In this document: piece after piece, positions 1 to 8,698 of the stretch
Layout: each line of letters starts with the position of its first letter
Position numbering within the stretch: the first letter of the stretch is position 1
From: SZAS-103 sp964640525
GTDB taxonomy: Bacteria > Pseudomonadota > Gammaproteobacteria > Xanthomonadales > Xanthomonadaceae
Direction: 5' to 3'
DNA: 64,000 nt
Assembly (NCBI GenBank): GCA_964640525.1
Contig: CAZXGS010000007.1
Span: 18,512 to 82,511, forward strand
Notes under the pieces: model-generated
Seen by the model: the letters and a program-made list of their open reading frames with translations, nothing else
Told to the model about the DNA's origin: nothing
Database searches by the model: none
Made by a program: the position numbers and the translations under genes

Positions 1-1312
1 GGTGACCGGGGATCGCCTCGTGCAGGAACAGGTCTTCCATCGTCCAGGTCTTGCGCGAGGGCAGGTCATAGGTGTTGACGTAGAAGATGCCGGGGCGCTT
101 GCCGTCCAGGCTGGCCGGCATGTATTCGCCACCGGCGGCGGACTTGGCGCGATAGGCCTCGACCGGGCGGATCTCGAACTTCGCCTTGGGCAGCAGCGAG
201 AAATCGCGCGGCACGCCCTGCATCACCTTGGCGTACACGCTGTTGTAACCGTCCAGCAGGGCCTTCTCGGACTTGAAGGTGAAGCGCGGGTCGGTCTGCA
301 GGTAATGGAAGAAGGCGTGCAGATCGCCCTTGAAGCCGACCTGGACGCGCAGGGCGTCCATCTCCTGCTTGATCCTTGCCACTTCGGCCAGGCCGATGGC
401 GTGGATCTGCTCGGGAGTCTCCTCGGTGGTGGTCTGCATGCGCACGTCGTAGGCGTACCACGCCTTGCCGTCGGGCAGGGCATCCATGCCGACCGTGCTG
501 CGGGTGTGCTGCATGTAGTCGTTGGCGATGTAGTCGCGCAGATGGCGGTAGGAGGGCATCAGCTCGTCGGCGATCAGGTGCCGGTAGGCTGCAGTCAGCC
601 GCGCCTTGTCGGCAGCGGAAAAGTCCTTGGGCATGTTCTTGATCGGGTTCCAGAACAGGCTGTCCTCGGGCTTGTCGGTGATGACCGAATCCAGTTGCGG
701 CACCACCTTCACCATCAGTACCTTCGGCTGCACGATCCCTTCGGCCACGCCTTCCTTCATGTTGGCGATGGCGGTGTCGTAGATCGCCGGGATCTTGCCT
801 GCGCGGGCCAGCCAGTTGTCGTAGTCCTTCACCGTGGCGAAGGGTTGCGCACCGGTGCCGGTTCCGAACTGCACCGCCAACAATGCGATGTTGTTGAACT
901 GGTCGATCGGCAGGAGTTCGCCGTGGAAGCGTTCGCCATCCACCGCGTCCTGCTGCTGCTTGACGAAGATCTGGTAGGACAGCAGCGCTTGCCCGCTCAG
1001 GCCGTCCGAGCCGATCGCCCTGGCCTTGGCCAGCCATTCCTCGTTGAAGCGGTTGGTCTCGTCGATGTAGGCCTTCGACAGGAAGTTGGGCAACTGGTCG
1101 TTGTAGCGCGGATCGCCGACGAAGGTCGCCTGGATCGGGTTGAGCTTGAGCGAGGCTTCCCAGAAATCGGCGTAGAGCTTGTCCAGTTGGGCGGCCTTGG
1201 TGGACGCCGTGGTGCCGGTGGCTGGCGTGTTCATGGTGGCGTCCTGGGCGAAGGCGGGCATGCAGGCCAGCAGGCTGGCGGCAAGCGCAAGCGCAAGTGT
1301 GGAGCGGCGCAT
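1..1312 (-). CDS. Exported DUF885 family protein (5' part only; continues beyond window)
   Basis: About 437 residues are visible and the reading frame runs off the left edge. The ATG at 1312 opens a Sec signal peptide (MRRSTLALALAASLLA, with a likely cut after AFA), which decides the start. The last residues in the window are the family's metallopeptidase-like motif HEAIPGH, preceded by DLFL, so the active-site helix lies at the edge and the remaining third is missing. DUF885 proteins are treated as M32/M3-like zinc peptidases, but substrates are mostly unknown. A full-length paralogue lies at 47001-48818 in the same window (HEAMPGH). Sequence similarity and the signal peptide support a periplasmic or surface peptidase role; actual peptidase activity is inferred. 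Confidence 0.88.
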   Translation of the reverse strand, partial: MRRSTLALALAASLLACMPAFAQDATMNTPATGTTASTKAAQLDKLYADFWEASLKLNPIQATFVGDPRYNDQLPNFLSKAYIDETNRFNEEWLAKARAIGSDGLSGQALLSYQIFVKQQQDAVDGERFHGELLPIDQFNNIALLAVQFGTGTGAQPFATVKDYDNWLARAGKIPAIYDTAIANMKEGVAEGIVQPKVLMVKVVPQLDSVITDKPEDSLFWNPIKNMPKDFSAADKARLTAAYRHLIADELMPSYRHLRDYIANDYMQHTRSTVGMDALPDGKAWYAYDVRMQTTTEETPEQIHAIGLAEVARIKQEMDALRVQVGFKGDLHAFFHYLQTDPRFTFKSEKALLDGYNSVYAKVMQGVPRDFSLLPKAKFEIRPVEAYRAKSAAGGEYMPASLDGKRPGIFYVNTYDLPSRKTWTMEDLFLHEAIPGH

Positions 1313-1447
1313 CGGAAAATCTCCCCGGGTTCGTGGATCGTGGAGCATGGTGACCACCGGAGCGCCTTCGCGCACGGGCCGAAGGTCATGGCGGCAGGCG
1401 GGTCGTCGATCGCCTCGCGTCCCGCGTTCCAACCCTGCGGCGGTGCG

Positions 1448-2194
1448 TCAGTCGCCGCGGGTGGCGGCGGGTTGATTGCGGTCGATGCCGCCGGCCGACG
1501 TGCGTGCGGTCGCGCACGGCATCGAGGGGGGCGTCACCGCGCCACCGGAGATGATGAAGGTCATCGCCTGGTCCACCGTCCAGTCGGTGGCGACGAGGTC
1601 TTCCACCGGCACCACCAGCAGGTAGCCGCCGGTCGGGTTGGGCGTGGTCGGCACAAACACCGAGGCGAGCTGGCGGCTGGTGGTGTCCTCGCGCAGGGTG
1701 CGGGTGACGAAGCCCACCGTCTTCACGCCGGGGTGCGGAAACTCGACCAGCACCACGCGCTGGCCGCCGCCGGAGGGTGAGGACATGAGGTCCAGCAGTT
1801 GCCGCGAACTGCCGTAAACGGTCTTGGCCAGCGGAACGCGCTGGATCGCTGCCTCGAACCACGCCAGCAGGCGTTGCCCGGCAACCCGGCTGGTCAGCAG
1901 GCCGACTGCGAGGATCAGCACGACGGTCGCGACCACGCCCACGCCAGTCAATGCCCAGCCATCGGCCAGCCATTGCAGATGCGGCGAGGTCCCCGCCAAG
2001 CCGGTCAACAGCGGCTCCACCCACGGCCGGCTGGAATCCGAGAGCATGCCGAACACGAACTTGAACACCACCCAGGTCAGCCACAGCGGCAGCAAGGTCA
2101 GCAGGCCGGTGACGAACAGGCCGCGCAGACGCGCCAGCGCCGGCGCCGGCGCCGGCGCCGGCAGGATGGGTTCGCCGTCGTTCGCTGCGGTCAT
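1448..2194 (-). CDS. DUF502 family inner-membrane protein
   Basis: 248 residues. The N-terminus is an Ala/Pro stretch followed by two predicted membrane segments (GLFVTGLLTLLPLWLTW and VGVVATVVLILAVGLL). The soluble part carries DUF502 hallmarks: a VPLAKTVYGSSRQL-type segment, VEFPHPGVKTVGFVT, and a PTTPNPTGGYLLVV block. Biochemical function of DUF502 is not established. The ATG at 2194 lies one base beyond the stop of the upstream kinase gene (2196-2198), so it is probably translated as the last gene of an operon with the two kinases. This ATG directly follows the kinase stop and gives a normal family length; the in-frame upstream extension to 2428 overlaps the kinase and was rejected. Confidence 0.87.
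   Translation of the reverse strand: MTAANDGEPILPAPAPAPALARLRGLFVTGLLTLLPLWLTWVVFKFVFGMLSDSSRPWVEPLLTGLAGTSPHLQWLADGWALTGVGVVATVVLILAVGLLTSRVAGQRLLAWFEAAIQRVPLAKTVYGSSRQLLDLMSSPSGGGQRVVLVEFPHPGVKTVGFVTRTLREDTTSRQLASVFVPTTPNPTGGYLLVVPVEDLVATDWTVDQAMTFIISGGAVTPPSMPCATARTSAGGIDRNQPAATRGD
2137..2162. repeat. In-frame hexanucleotide repeat GCGCCG x4.3 in the DUF502 gene
   Basis: Four perfect copies of GCGCCG plus GC lie near the 5' end of the DUF502 gene and encode alternating Ala-Pro. The unit is a multiple of three, so slippage would change only the length of the N-terminal Ala-Pro stretch and keep the frame. Confidence 0.8.
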
Positions 2195-2195
2195 G

Positions 2196-4310
2196 TCAGC
2201 GGCGGTTTTCGAGCACGCGCACGACGCGGAAGCCGACGTCGTCGTAGCCCTGCGCGTTGCCGTGCACGCCGCCACTGCTCCCGGCGACGCCACGATCGAG
2301 CAGCCATTCCGGGTGACTGCCGGCGATCCCGCTCGCGGCCCTGGCGGCCTGCCAGTCGGCGGCGCTGGGAAGGCGATAATGCTGGCCGGACTTCGCGCCA
2401 AGCCACACCGCGTAGGCGGTGGCGTCATTCCAGCTCACGCACACCACGGTCTGGTCGCTGGCCACCGCGTACCCCGGGTCGCTCCAGGTCTTGCGGCCAC
2501 CGGGGGGCACGGGGTGCGAGCCGCTGCACGGGGAGGCAGGACGACGGGTGGCGTTGACGAAGTCGGCGTACTCGTGACGGGTGACCGCACTTTTCGAGAT
2601 CGCCGCCGGAGGCGCCTTCTTGCCTGCGGGCGGCAGCGCGAACCAATTCGGGCCCAAGGCGGCCAGTGCCGCGCCAGCGGTGGTGTCGGTGGTGGGCGTC
2701 CGCCGCGCGTTCGCCAGTGCCTGCCGGAACTCCTCGGACAGATCGATCTGCCGGGCCAGCGATTCGGTGCGCTTGAGCGCCTTGGCGTCGTTGATCGAGG
2801 ACTCGGCCTGCACGCGCCGCTCGATCGCGCTGGCCAACGTGGCGCGCACCACGCGCGCCACCGGTGCGTCACGACCGACGGTGGCGTCGGCCAGTTGCAG
2901 CCATGCCATCCGGTCGTCGAGTACCCGTGGGTCGTGGTGCTCGACGATCGACTGCGCCTGCCGGTCGGCCAGCGCTCGCAGCGTGTCGTCAGCCAGCTTG
3001 CGGGTGGCCTCGGTGTCAGGCGAGAGGTTCCACGCCATGCGTGCGAGCTCGACGGCGCTGGAATCGGCGGGCGAGGTCAGGTTGCCGTGATCGATGGCAT
3101 CGCGCGCAGCGGCGAGGATGGTTGCATCCGGGGTGGCCGAAGGATCGCCGGAACTTGCCGCCGCCGAGGCCTGTGCAGGGCTGGCGAGCGCCGCCGCTGG
3201 CGTGGCGCGATCCCGGGTCGAACTGGCCGTGCCGGGTCGGGTCAGGGTGACGAAGTGGTCGCTGGATGACCCTGCTGCGCGTTCCACCGCAGGGGTGCCG
3301 TCCGGCGTTCCGGGCAGGTAGCTGCGCAGTGCGAAGGCGCCCACGGCAAGCACCGCCACGCCTGCAACGATGGCCGCTGGCCGCTGCCAACGGCCTCCGC
3401 CGGCGTCGTCGTGACCACGCCACAGCCTGCCCAAAAAGCGCCGATGCGTGCGCCGTTCGATGCGCGAGGTCGCCTCCAGCATCTGTCGTGCATCGCGGTA
3501 GCGCTGGTCGGCCGACTTGGCCATCGCCTTGTCGATGAAGAACTGCCAGTGGCGCTTGGCGGTGGGCAGGCGCGGGATGGGGTTCTGCGCATGCATCAAC
3601 GCCAGCCCGAGTGCATCGGGCGACTGGTAGGGCAGTTTCCCGGTCAGCAGCTCGTAGGTCAGCACGCCGACGCTGTACAGGTCGGCACGACCATCCACGG
3701 CATCCCCGCGTGCCTGTTCGGGCGCCATGTAGCCCGAACTGCCCACCGCCACCCCGGCGGTGGTGATGCGGCTGGTGTCGCGCTTGCTCAGGGCGATGCC
3801 GAAGTCGGTCAGCAGCGGGCGATCGGCGATGTCGTACAGCACGTTCGCCGCCTTCACGTCGCGATGCACGATGCCGCGCTGGTGGGCGTACTCGAGCGCG
3901 GACAACAAGGCGCGCAACACCTTCACGATGGCGACCTCGTCGTTGCGCAGGTCGCGCTGTGACAGATCGCCGTTGGCCAGGTACGGCATGATGTAGTACA
4001 TGCGCCCGTCGGCGGTGCGCCCGACCTCGTAGATCGCCACGATGCAGGGGTGGCTGATCCGGGCGATGGTCCGCGCCTCGTTTTCGAAGCGCTGCTTGCT
4101 GACCTCGTCCTGCAGGCCTTCGCGCTCCATCACCTTGATCGCGACGGGTCGATCCAGGGATTCCTGGGTGGCCAGGTACACCGCGGCCATGCCGCCTTCG
4201 CCGAGCCGCTTGCTGATCCGGTAACCGGGAATCTGCGGCCACCCGGCCACAGCCTGCGGCGGCCCGGCCTGGCCTTGGGCTTGCGCGGGCGGACTGGCGG
4301 GGCGGGGCAT
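2196..4310 (-). CDS. Membrane-anchored Ser/Thr protein kinase with degenerate FGE-sulfatase-like C-terminus
   Basis: 704 residues. The N-terminal kinase domain (about 27-290) has the Gly loop LGEGGMAAVYLA, the VAIK lysine, HRDVKAANVL, TDFG and MAPEQARG, so it should be catalytically active. It is followed by a basic segment, one membrane helix (about 312-330, VAGVAVLAVGAFAL) and an Ala/Ser-rich linker. A C-terminal FGE-sulfatase (SUMF1-like) domain spans about 590-704 (VVCVSWNDATAYAVWL, RLPSAADW, GYDDVGFRVVRVL). Between RLPSAADW and GFRV the domain is shortened and the G-L-x-G-N-V-x-W core seen in the upstream paralogue is missing, so the domain is eroded. The ATG at 4310 was chosen because earlier in-frame ATGs overlap the upstream kinase gene. 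Topology puts the kinase in the cytoplasm and the FGE-like domain in the periplasm. Substrates are unknown. Confidence 0.85.
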   Translation of the reverse strand: MPRPASPPAQAQGQAGPPQAVAGWPQIPGYRISKRLGEGGMAAVYLATQESLDRPVAIKVMEREGLQDEVSKQRFENEARTIARISHPCIVAIYEVGRTADGRMYYIMPYLANGDLSQRDLRNDEVAIVKVLRALLSALEYAHQRGIVHRDVKAANVLYDIADRPLLTDFGIALSKRDTSRITTAGVAVGSSGYMAPEQARGDAVDGRADLYSVGVLTYELLTGKLPYQSPDALGLALMHAQNPIPRLPTAKRHWQFFIDKAMAKSADQRYRDARQMLEATSRIERRTHRRFLGRLWRGHDDAGGGRWQRPAAIVAGVAVLAVGAFALRSYLPGTPDGTPAVERAAGSSSDHFVTLTRPGTASSTRDRATPAAALASPAQASAAASSGDPSATPDATILAAARDAIDHGNLTSPADSSAVELARMAWNLSPDTEATRKLADDTLRALADRQAQSIVEHHDPRVLDDRMAWLQLADATVGRDAPVARVVRATLASAIERRVQAESSINDAKALKRTESLARQIDLSEEFRQALANARRTPTTDTTAGAALAALGPNWFALPPAGKKAPPAAISKSAVTRHEYADFVNATRRPASPCSGSHPVPPGGRKTWSDPGYAVASDQTVVCVSWNDATAYAVWLGAKSGQHYRLPSAADWQAARAASGIAGSHPEWLLDRGVAGSSGGVHGNAQGYDDVGFRVVRVLENRR

Positions 4311-4386
4311 GGGCAACGGTGGCCTGCGCGAGGCAATGCTTGCAGCATACGGCAGGCCGCCGCGGGCCGAAAGCCGTCGTGTCTGC

Positions 4387-6396
4387 TCAGCGATCTGCTG
4401 GCGCGGCCGTTTCGAGGATCTCCACCACGCGGAATCCGACGTCGTCATAGCCGACCTGGCCGGGCCGGCCGGCAGGCGCGGCGTCCTTGCCCAGATGGCT
4501 CCACGAGCGTCCGCCGACGCGGTGTCTGGAACATCCCATCTGGCCGCAGTCGGCCAGCCATTGGCCGACATTGCCGTCCAGCCCAAAAAGGCCCAGCGCA
4601 TTGGGCGCCCCGGAGCGGACAGACGCCGTGCCGGCGATGGCGTTGGTGGTGCTGGCCCCGGCTACCACCGCCATTTCCCATTCGGCGGCCGAGGGCAGGC
4701 GGAAGCGGTGTCCATCACGTGTTCCAAGCCATTGCGCGTAGGCGTTGGCGTCCTGCCAGTTCACGCACACCACGGGATGGTCTGCCTGCTGCGCGAAACC
4801 CGGATCGCGCCAGCCATCGGCTTGCGGCAGCTCCGCGGCGGGCGGCGGGTTGCGGTCGGCCACGCGCCTGCCGAAGCGGCCGCGGAACGGGTGCGGGCCG
4901 CGCTCGAATGCCCCGCGTTGCTCGGCCTGGCGCACCTCGGCGCGTTCGCGCGCGAATCCGGAACGGATGCAGGACGCGGGCATGCGGTGGGTCGCCGCGA
5001 CAAAGCTGGCGTACTGCTGGCGCGTGACCGCGGTGGTGGCGATCGCGGCTGCCGGCCAGATGCCGATGCGATCGTGCAGCTTCACGAACCCTGGCGCGCT
5101 CGTCGTTGCCGCAGGCGCCGTCGCGTGGCTTGGCGTCGCTGTCGGCGATTGTGTCGGTGCCGCGGTGGCGACGGCTGTCGGGGCGCGCGCGAGCGGGACA
5201 GGGGCGGTTGCCGGTGCTTCAGCACGGTTCGTCGTTGCGGTGGGCGCCGGTACCGAGGCGGGTGGCATCGGTGCCGAGGCTGCGGGCGCCGCGGTTGCGG
5301 GCGCTGGCAGCGCCTGACTCGCCGCAGCGGGCTGGGTGGTGGATGCGGCCGCCGTCACCGCCTGCGGTGGCGTGACCTGCGCGAGGCGATACCACGCAAA
5401 CAGGCTGCCGCCGACGATTCCGGTCGCGACGATGCCGAGCGCCGCGCGCCGCCAGCCGTTGCCGGCGCTCGGCGCGGCCACGCGACCGGGCTCGCGGCGG
5501 GAGATGCGGCTGTCGCGGCGCGAAACCGCGTCCAGCGCGACGCGCATTTCCTCGGCGTTGGCGAAGCGTTGTGCCGGATCCTTGGCCATTGCACGGTCGA
5601 CGAACGCTTGCCAGTGCTTCTTCGCCGGCGGCAATCGCGGGATTTCCTTTTGCGCGTGCATCAACGCCAGCGCGAAAGCATCGGTGGAGTGGAACGGCAA
5701 CTGCCCGGTGAGCAATTCGTAGGCCAGGACGCCGACGCTGTACAGGTCGGCACGACCGTCCACCACGTCGCCGCGCGCTTGCTCGGGCGCCATGTAGCCC
5801 GCGCTGCCGACCGCGAAGCCGGCGGTGGTGATGCGCACGTCGTCGTGGCGCGACTTGGCGATGCCGAAATCGGCCAGCAGCGGGCGATCGTCGCCGTCGA
5901 ACAGCACGTTCTCCTGCTTGACGTCGCGATGCACGATTCCGCGCGCGTGCGCATAACCGAGCGCGTCGAGCAGGCTGCGCAGCACCGCCACGATGCGTGC
6001 GTCGTCGTGCTGCAGGTCGTGCTGGGCCAAGTCGCCGTTGGGCAGGTAGGGCATCGAGAAGAACAAGCGCCCATCGCCGGTGCGGCCGATGTCGTGGATC
6101 GCCACGATGTGCGGATGGCTGAGCTTGGCGATGGTGCGCGCCTCGTACTCGAAGCGCTGCATGCTGGTCTCGTCGGCCAGCGCGCCGTGCTCCATCACCT
6201 TGACGCTGACCGTGCGATCCAGCGCGAGTTGCACCGCCTCGTACACCGTGGCCATGCCGCCCCGGCCGAGCTTGCGGACGACGCGGTAGCCGGGAATGTC
6301 CGGGAGCGCCTGCGCGTCCCCGGTGGTGAACACGCTGGTGGCGTGCGGATCGGATGGATTGGACGGCGATGACATGCGGGCAAGCGACGCGTTCAT
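4387..6396 (-). CDS. Membrane-anchored Ser/Thr protein kinase with FGE-sulfatase-like C-terminal domain
   Basis: 669 residues. The start ATG at 6396 follows a GGGGAGG ribosome-binding site 10 bases upstream. The kinase domain spans about 35-300, with LGRGGMATVYEA, VSVKVME (catalytic Lys), HRDVKQENVLF, LADFG and MAPEQARG. One membrane helix lies at about 315-335, followed by a roughly 130-residue Ala/Pro/Thr linker. The C-terminal FGE-sulfatase domain spans about 480-669 (VVCVNWQDANAYAQWL, RLPSAAEWEMA, NALGLFGLDGNVGQW, GYDDVGFRVVEIL). It is a tandem paralogue of the next gene downstream (76 bp apart) and retains the full FGE core. FGE-like domains fused to kinases usually act as sugar- or ligand-binding modules rather than formylglycine synthases. 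The role here, as an envelope sensor kinase, is inferred. Confidence 0.87.
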   Translation of the reverse strand: MNASLARMSSPSNPSDPHATSVFTTGDAQALPDIPGYRVVRKLGRGGMATVYEAVQLALDRTVSVKVMEHGALADETSMQRFEYEARTIAKLSHPHIVAIHDIGRTGDGRLFFSMPYLPNGDLAQHDLQHDDARIVAVLRSLLDALGYAHARGIVHRDVKQENVLFDGDDRPLLADFGIAKSRHDDVRITTAGFAVGSAGYMAPEQARGDVVDGRADLYSVGVLAYELLTGQLPFHSTDAFALALMHAQKEIPRLPPAKKHWQAFVDRAMAKDPAQRFANAEEMRVALDAVSRRDSRISRREPGRVAAPSAGNGWRRAALGIVATGIVGGSLFAWYRLAQVTPPQAVTAAASTTQPAAASQALPAPATAAPAASAPMPPASVPAPTATTNRAEAPATAPVPLARAPTAVATAAPTQSPTATPSHATAPAATTSAPGFVKLHDRIGIWPAAAIATTAVTRQQYASFVAATHRMPASCIRSGFARERAEVRQAEQRGAFERGPHPFRGRFGRRVADRNPPPAAELPQADGWRDPGFAQQADHPVVCVNWQDANAYAQWLGTRDGHRFRLPSAAEWEMAVVAGASTTNAIAGTASVRSGAPNALGLFGLDGNVGQWLADCGQMGCSRHRVGGRSWSHLGKDAAPAGRPGQVGYDDVGFRVVEILETAAPADR

Positions 6397-6692
6397 GGCC
6401 AAGATGCCTCCCCAGCATAAGGCAGCCGCGCCGGTTGCGGACAGCGCCGGCGTGGGCGTGCGAACGGTCGGACGGCGGTGAGGGTTGACCGGCGGCGGAG
6501 ATGTCGCGGGGTTTTCGTTCAGGTTCGCGCGGGCGTCGGAACGCCAACCCTCCGCCGCGCGCCCGCGTCCCGCGGCGAGGTTGCCGTGGTCGGACGATGC
6601 ATGCCGCATCGGGATCCACCGCCGGGAACGACGATCCCGAAGGATCCATCGCGCAGCGGTGCACGTTCATCCGCCGGGCGGCCCGGCAGCAC

Positions 6693-8126
6693 TCAGGATC
6701 CGAAGAACTGCCGCATCCAGACCGCATCGATCAACAGCAACGGCACGGCATATGCCAGCAGCGCCGGCAGTCTTCGCGACCACGCCGTGCGTGCGAGCAG
6801 CTTCCAGCCCAGCCACGCGGAGAAGGCGGTGCCGAGCGCCAGCAGGACGACGCGCGCGGCCGGCACCCAGGTGAAGCTGATGCGTTCCCCGGCGAGGTTG
6901 GACAGGGTCAGCATCGACAGGCCGAGGAAGATGCCCATTCCCGCCAATGGCACCAGCGCCAGCGACAGCCGCTGCCACGACAGCTCGCGGTCGCCGGCCA
7001 GACGCGCCGCGCCCCACACCGGCGCCAGCACCGCCGCGCCCAACAGGCCGCCGCCGACGACGATCCAGCCCAGGATGCACAGCCCGTCGAGCCAGGTGAA
7101 CACGTCGTTGGCTGCCGGATAGTGGGTCAGCAGCCACCATGGCGCGTTGTCCTGCAGCAACGCATACGCGTTGTGGTCGATCAGCCAGTTCGCCGCCGCC
7201 ATCTTCACCTGCACGAACAGCGCGCTGGACGACCACAGGAAGGCCGCGGTGGCGATGCCGAGCATGCCAATGGTCAGGGTGAGTGCCTGCTCGGTGCTGA
7301 CGTCGCGATTGCGGGTGGCCAGGATCTCCCGCGCCGGCGAGCGCGCCGCCAGTTGCACCGCGCCGCGATGGCCGCTGCAGCGTCCGCAGGCATGGCAGGC
7401 CGAGGCACTTTTCATGTGCTGGATGTCGATCAGCGGAGCGCAATCGACCATGCGCTGGCGTGGTGCGTTTTTCCATGCTTCTTCATTGACGCGAAAATGC
7501 ACCGGTGCGACTTTCGCCAGCAGCGCGAACACGCCGTTGGCCGGGCACAGGTAGCGGCACCACACGCGCGAGCCGCGGCCATACACCAGCCCGACCGCGA
7601 TCGCCGCAAGCGAGGAGCCGCCAAGCACCAGCAGTGCCGCCTGCGGGTAGGCATACACGCTGACCAGTTGCCCGTACACGGTGGTGCACACGAAGGCGAC
7701 GAACGGCCAGCCACCCCAGCGGATCCAGCGCGGGATCTTGCGCCCCAGCCCATGCTTGCTGGCGAACTCGGTCATCGCGCCTTCCGGGCAGAACACCCCG
7801 CACCAGACGCGGCCGACCAGCATCATGCTCAGCATCACGAACGGCCACCAGATGCCCCAGAACAGCATCTGCGCGAACAGGCGCAGGTTGTCGTAGATGT
7901 GCGCGCCCTCGGGCGGGATCGGCATCAGCGCCGGCACGATCAGCAGCACCAGGTAGAACAGCACCACCGTCCACTGGATGGCCAGGATGACCCGCCGATG
8001 GCGCTGCATGGCATCGCCCAGGCGGGCCAGCCAGCCTGCGCCGGGCGGGCGCGTGGCAATCGGCAGGGCAGCCGGAGGCGAGGCGCTTGGCATGCGCCTG
8101 CGCGGTTCGGCGGTGGTGGCATCCAT
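6693..8126 (-). CDS. Polytopic 4Fe-4S ferredoxin-type membrane protein (FtrD/NapH-like)
   Basis: 477 residues with about ten predicted membrane segments. Two CxxxCP sites typical of NapH/NosR/FtrD polyferredoxins are visible (VWCGVFCPEGAM near 110 and VWCRYLCPANGVF near 190), with a further Cys group in SACHACGRCSGH near 245. These should carry electrons across or out of the inner membrane. The start at 8126 lies 12 bp after the cupredoxin gene stop. Together with the P19 and cupredoxin genes it matches three of the four proteins of the FtrABCD ferrous-iron system, where FtrD is proposed to recycle electrons from Fe(II) oxidation. The permease that normally separates FtrB and FtrD is absent at this locus. 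Confidence 0.82.
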   Translation of the reverse strand: MDATTAEPRRRMPSASPPAALPIATRPPGAGWLARLGDAMQRHRRVILAIQWTVVLFYLVLLIVPALMPIPPEGAHIYDNLRLFAQMLFWGIWWPFVMLSMMLVGRVWCGVFCPEGAMTEFASKHGLGRKIPRWIRWGGWPFVAFVCTTVYGQLVSVYAYPQAALLVLGGSSLAAIAVGLVYGRGSRVWCRYLCPANGVFALLAKVAPVHFRVNEEAWKNAPRQRMVDCAPLIDIQHMKSASACHACGRCSGHRGAVQLAARSPAREILATRNRDVSTEQALTLTIGMLGIATAAFLWSSSALFVQVKMAAANWLIDHNAYALLQDNAPWWLLTHYPAANDVFTWLDGLCILGWIVVGGGLLGAAVLAPVWGAARLAGDRELSWQRLSLALVPLAGMGIFLGLSMLTLSNLAGERISFTWVPAARVVLLALGTAFSAWLGWKLLARTAWSRRLPALLAYAVPLLLIDAVWMRQFFGS

Positions 8127-8138
8127 GGCGCGCGTGGC

Positions 8139-8483
8139 CTATTTGGCGACGATCCGTCCCTGCGCCGTGGCCGGATGGAACTCGCCGAAAAACGTGTAGG
8201 TGCCGGGCTTGAGCGGCTGGAAGACCAGCGAGCTGGACGCCCCGGCGACCAGCACCTTCTCCTTGCGCAATTGCGTACTTTCGAACTCCTCCGGCCCCGG
8301 CCCCGCATTGTGGATCTGCAGGCGGAATTTCGTGTTCGCCGGCACCTGCAGCGTGGCCGGGATGAAGCGGCCATCGCGGATGGTCAACTGGAAGGTCGGC
8401 AAGTCGGCGGCGTGCACGGGCGCAGGCAGCGCGCCGGTCCATGCGACTGCGGCGGCCAGCAGCAGGTGTCTGGCAAGGGCCAT
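8139..8483 (-). CDS. Periplasmic cupredoxin-domain protein (FtrB-like)
   Basis: 114 residues. The start at 8483 has a GAGGTGA ribosome-binding site and gives a clean signal peptide (ALARHLLLAAAVAWTG, cut near VHA). The mature part is a compact beta-rich cupredoxin_1-type domain with FQLTIRDGRFIPATLQVPAN, GPGPEEFES and PGTYTFFGEFHPATAQG. One His (FHP) is visible but no classical Cys/Met type-1 copper set, as in other FtrB/EfeO-like domains. In FtrABCD the FtrB protein is thought to oxidise ferrous iron in the periplasm. A longer in-frame reading to 8996 runs antisense-like through the P19 gene and was rejected. Confidence 0.78.
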   Translation of the reverse strand: MALARHLLLAAAVAWTGALPAPVHAADLPTFQLTIRDGRFIPATLQVPANTKFRLQIHNAGPGPEEFESTQLRKEKVLVAGASSSLVFQPLKPGTYTFFGEFHPATAQGRIVAK

Positions 8484-8698
8484 GGCTTCACCTCGAAAGG
8501 TCAATTGGCCACGCAGGCCGGGGATGACGCGGGTGGCGGCGTTGCAGCCGCCGTCCGGGTGGGCGATGAACCGCAGGTTCGGCGCCAGCGCGAACGGCTC
8601 GAAGACACGCCGGCTGCACGATGCCGCGACGATGCGCGCGTTGCCGTTGACGCCGACTCCACGGCACCAGACGCGACCGCCCGCGGCAGGCGCATGGC

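Noticed and set aside
2..1780. 592-codon plus-strand frame at the left edge
   Set aside because: The minus strand reads as DUF885 with a signal peptide and HEAIPGH; the plus frame has no motif and runs over the DUF502 gene.
4309..6372. 687-codon plus-strand frame opposite the second kinase
   Set aside because: The opposite strand has all kinase motifs in order; this frame is its shadow.
8501..8695. 64-codon minus-strand frame in the gap between P19 and cupredoxin genes, as a remnant of the missing permease
   Set aside because: The translation is Arg/Ser/Ala-rich with no hydrophobic segment and none of the REExxE motifs of FTR1 permeases.
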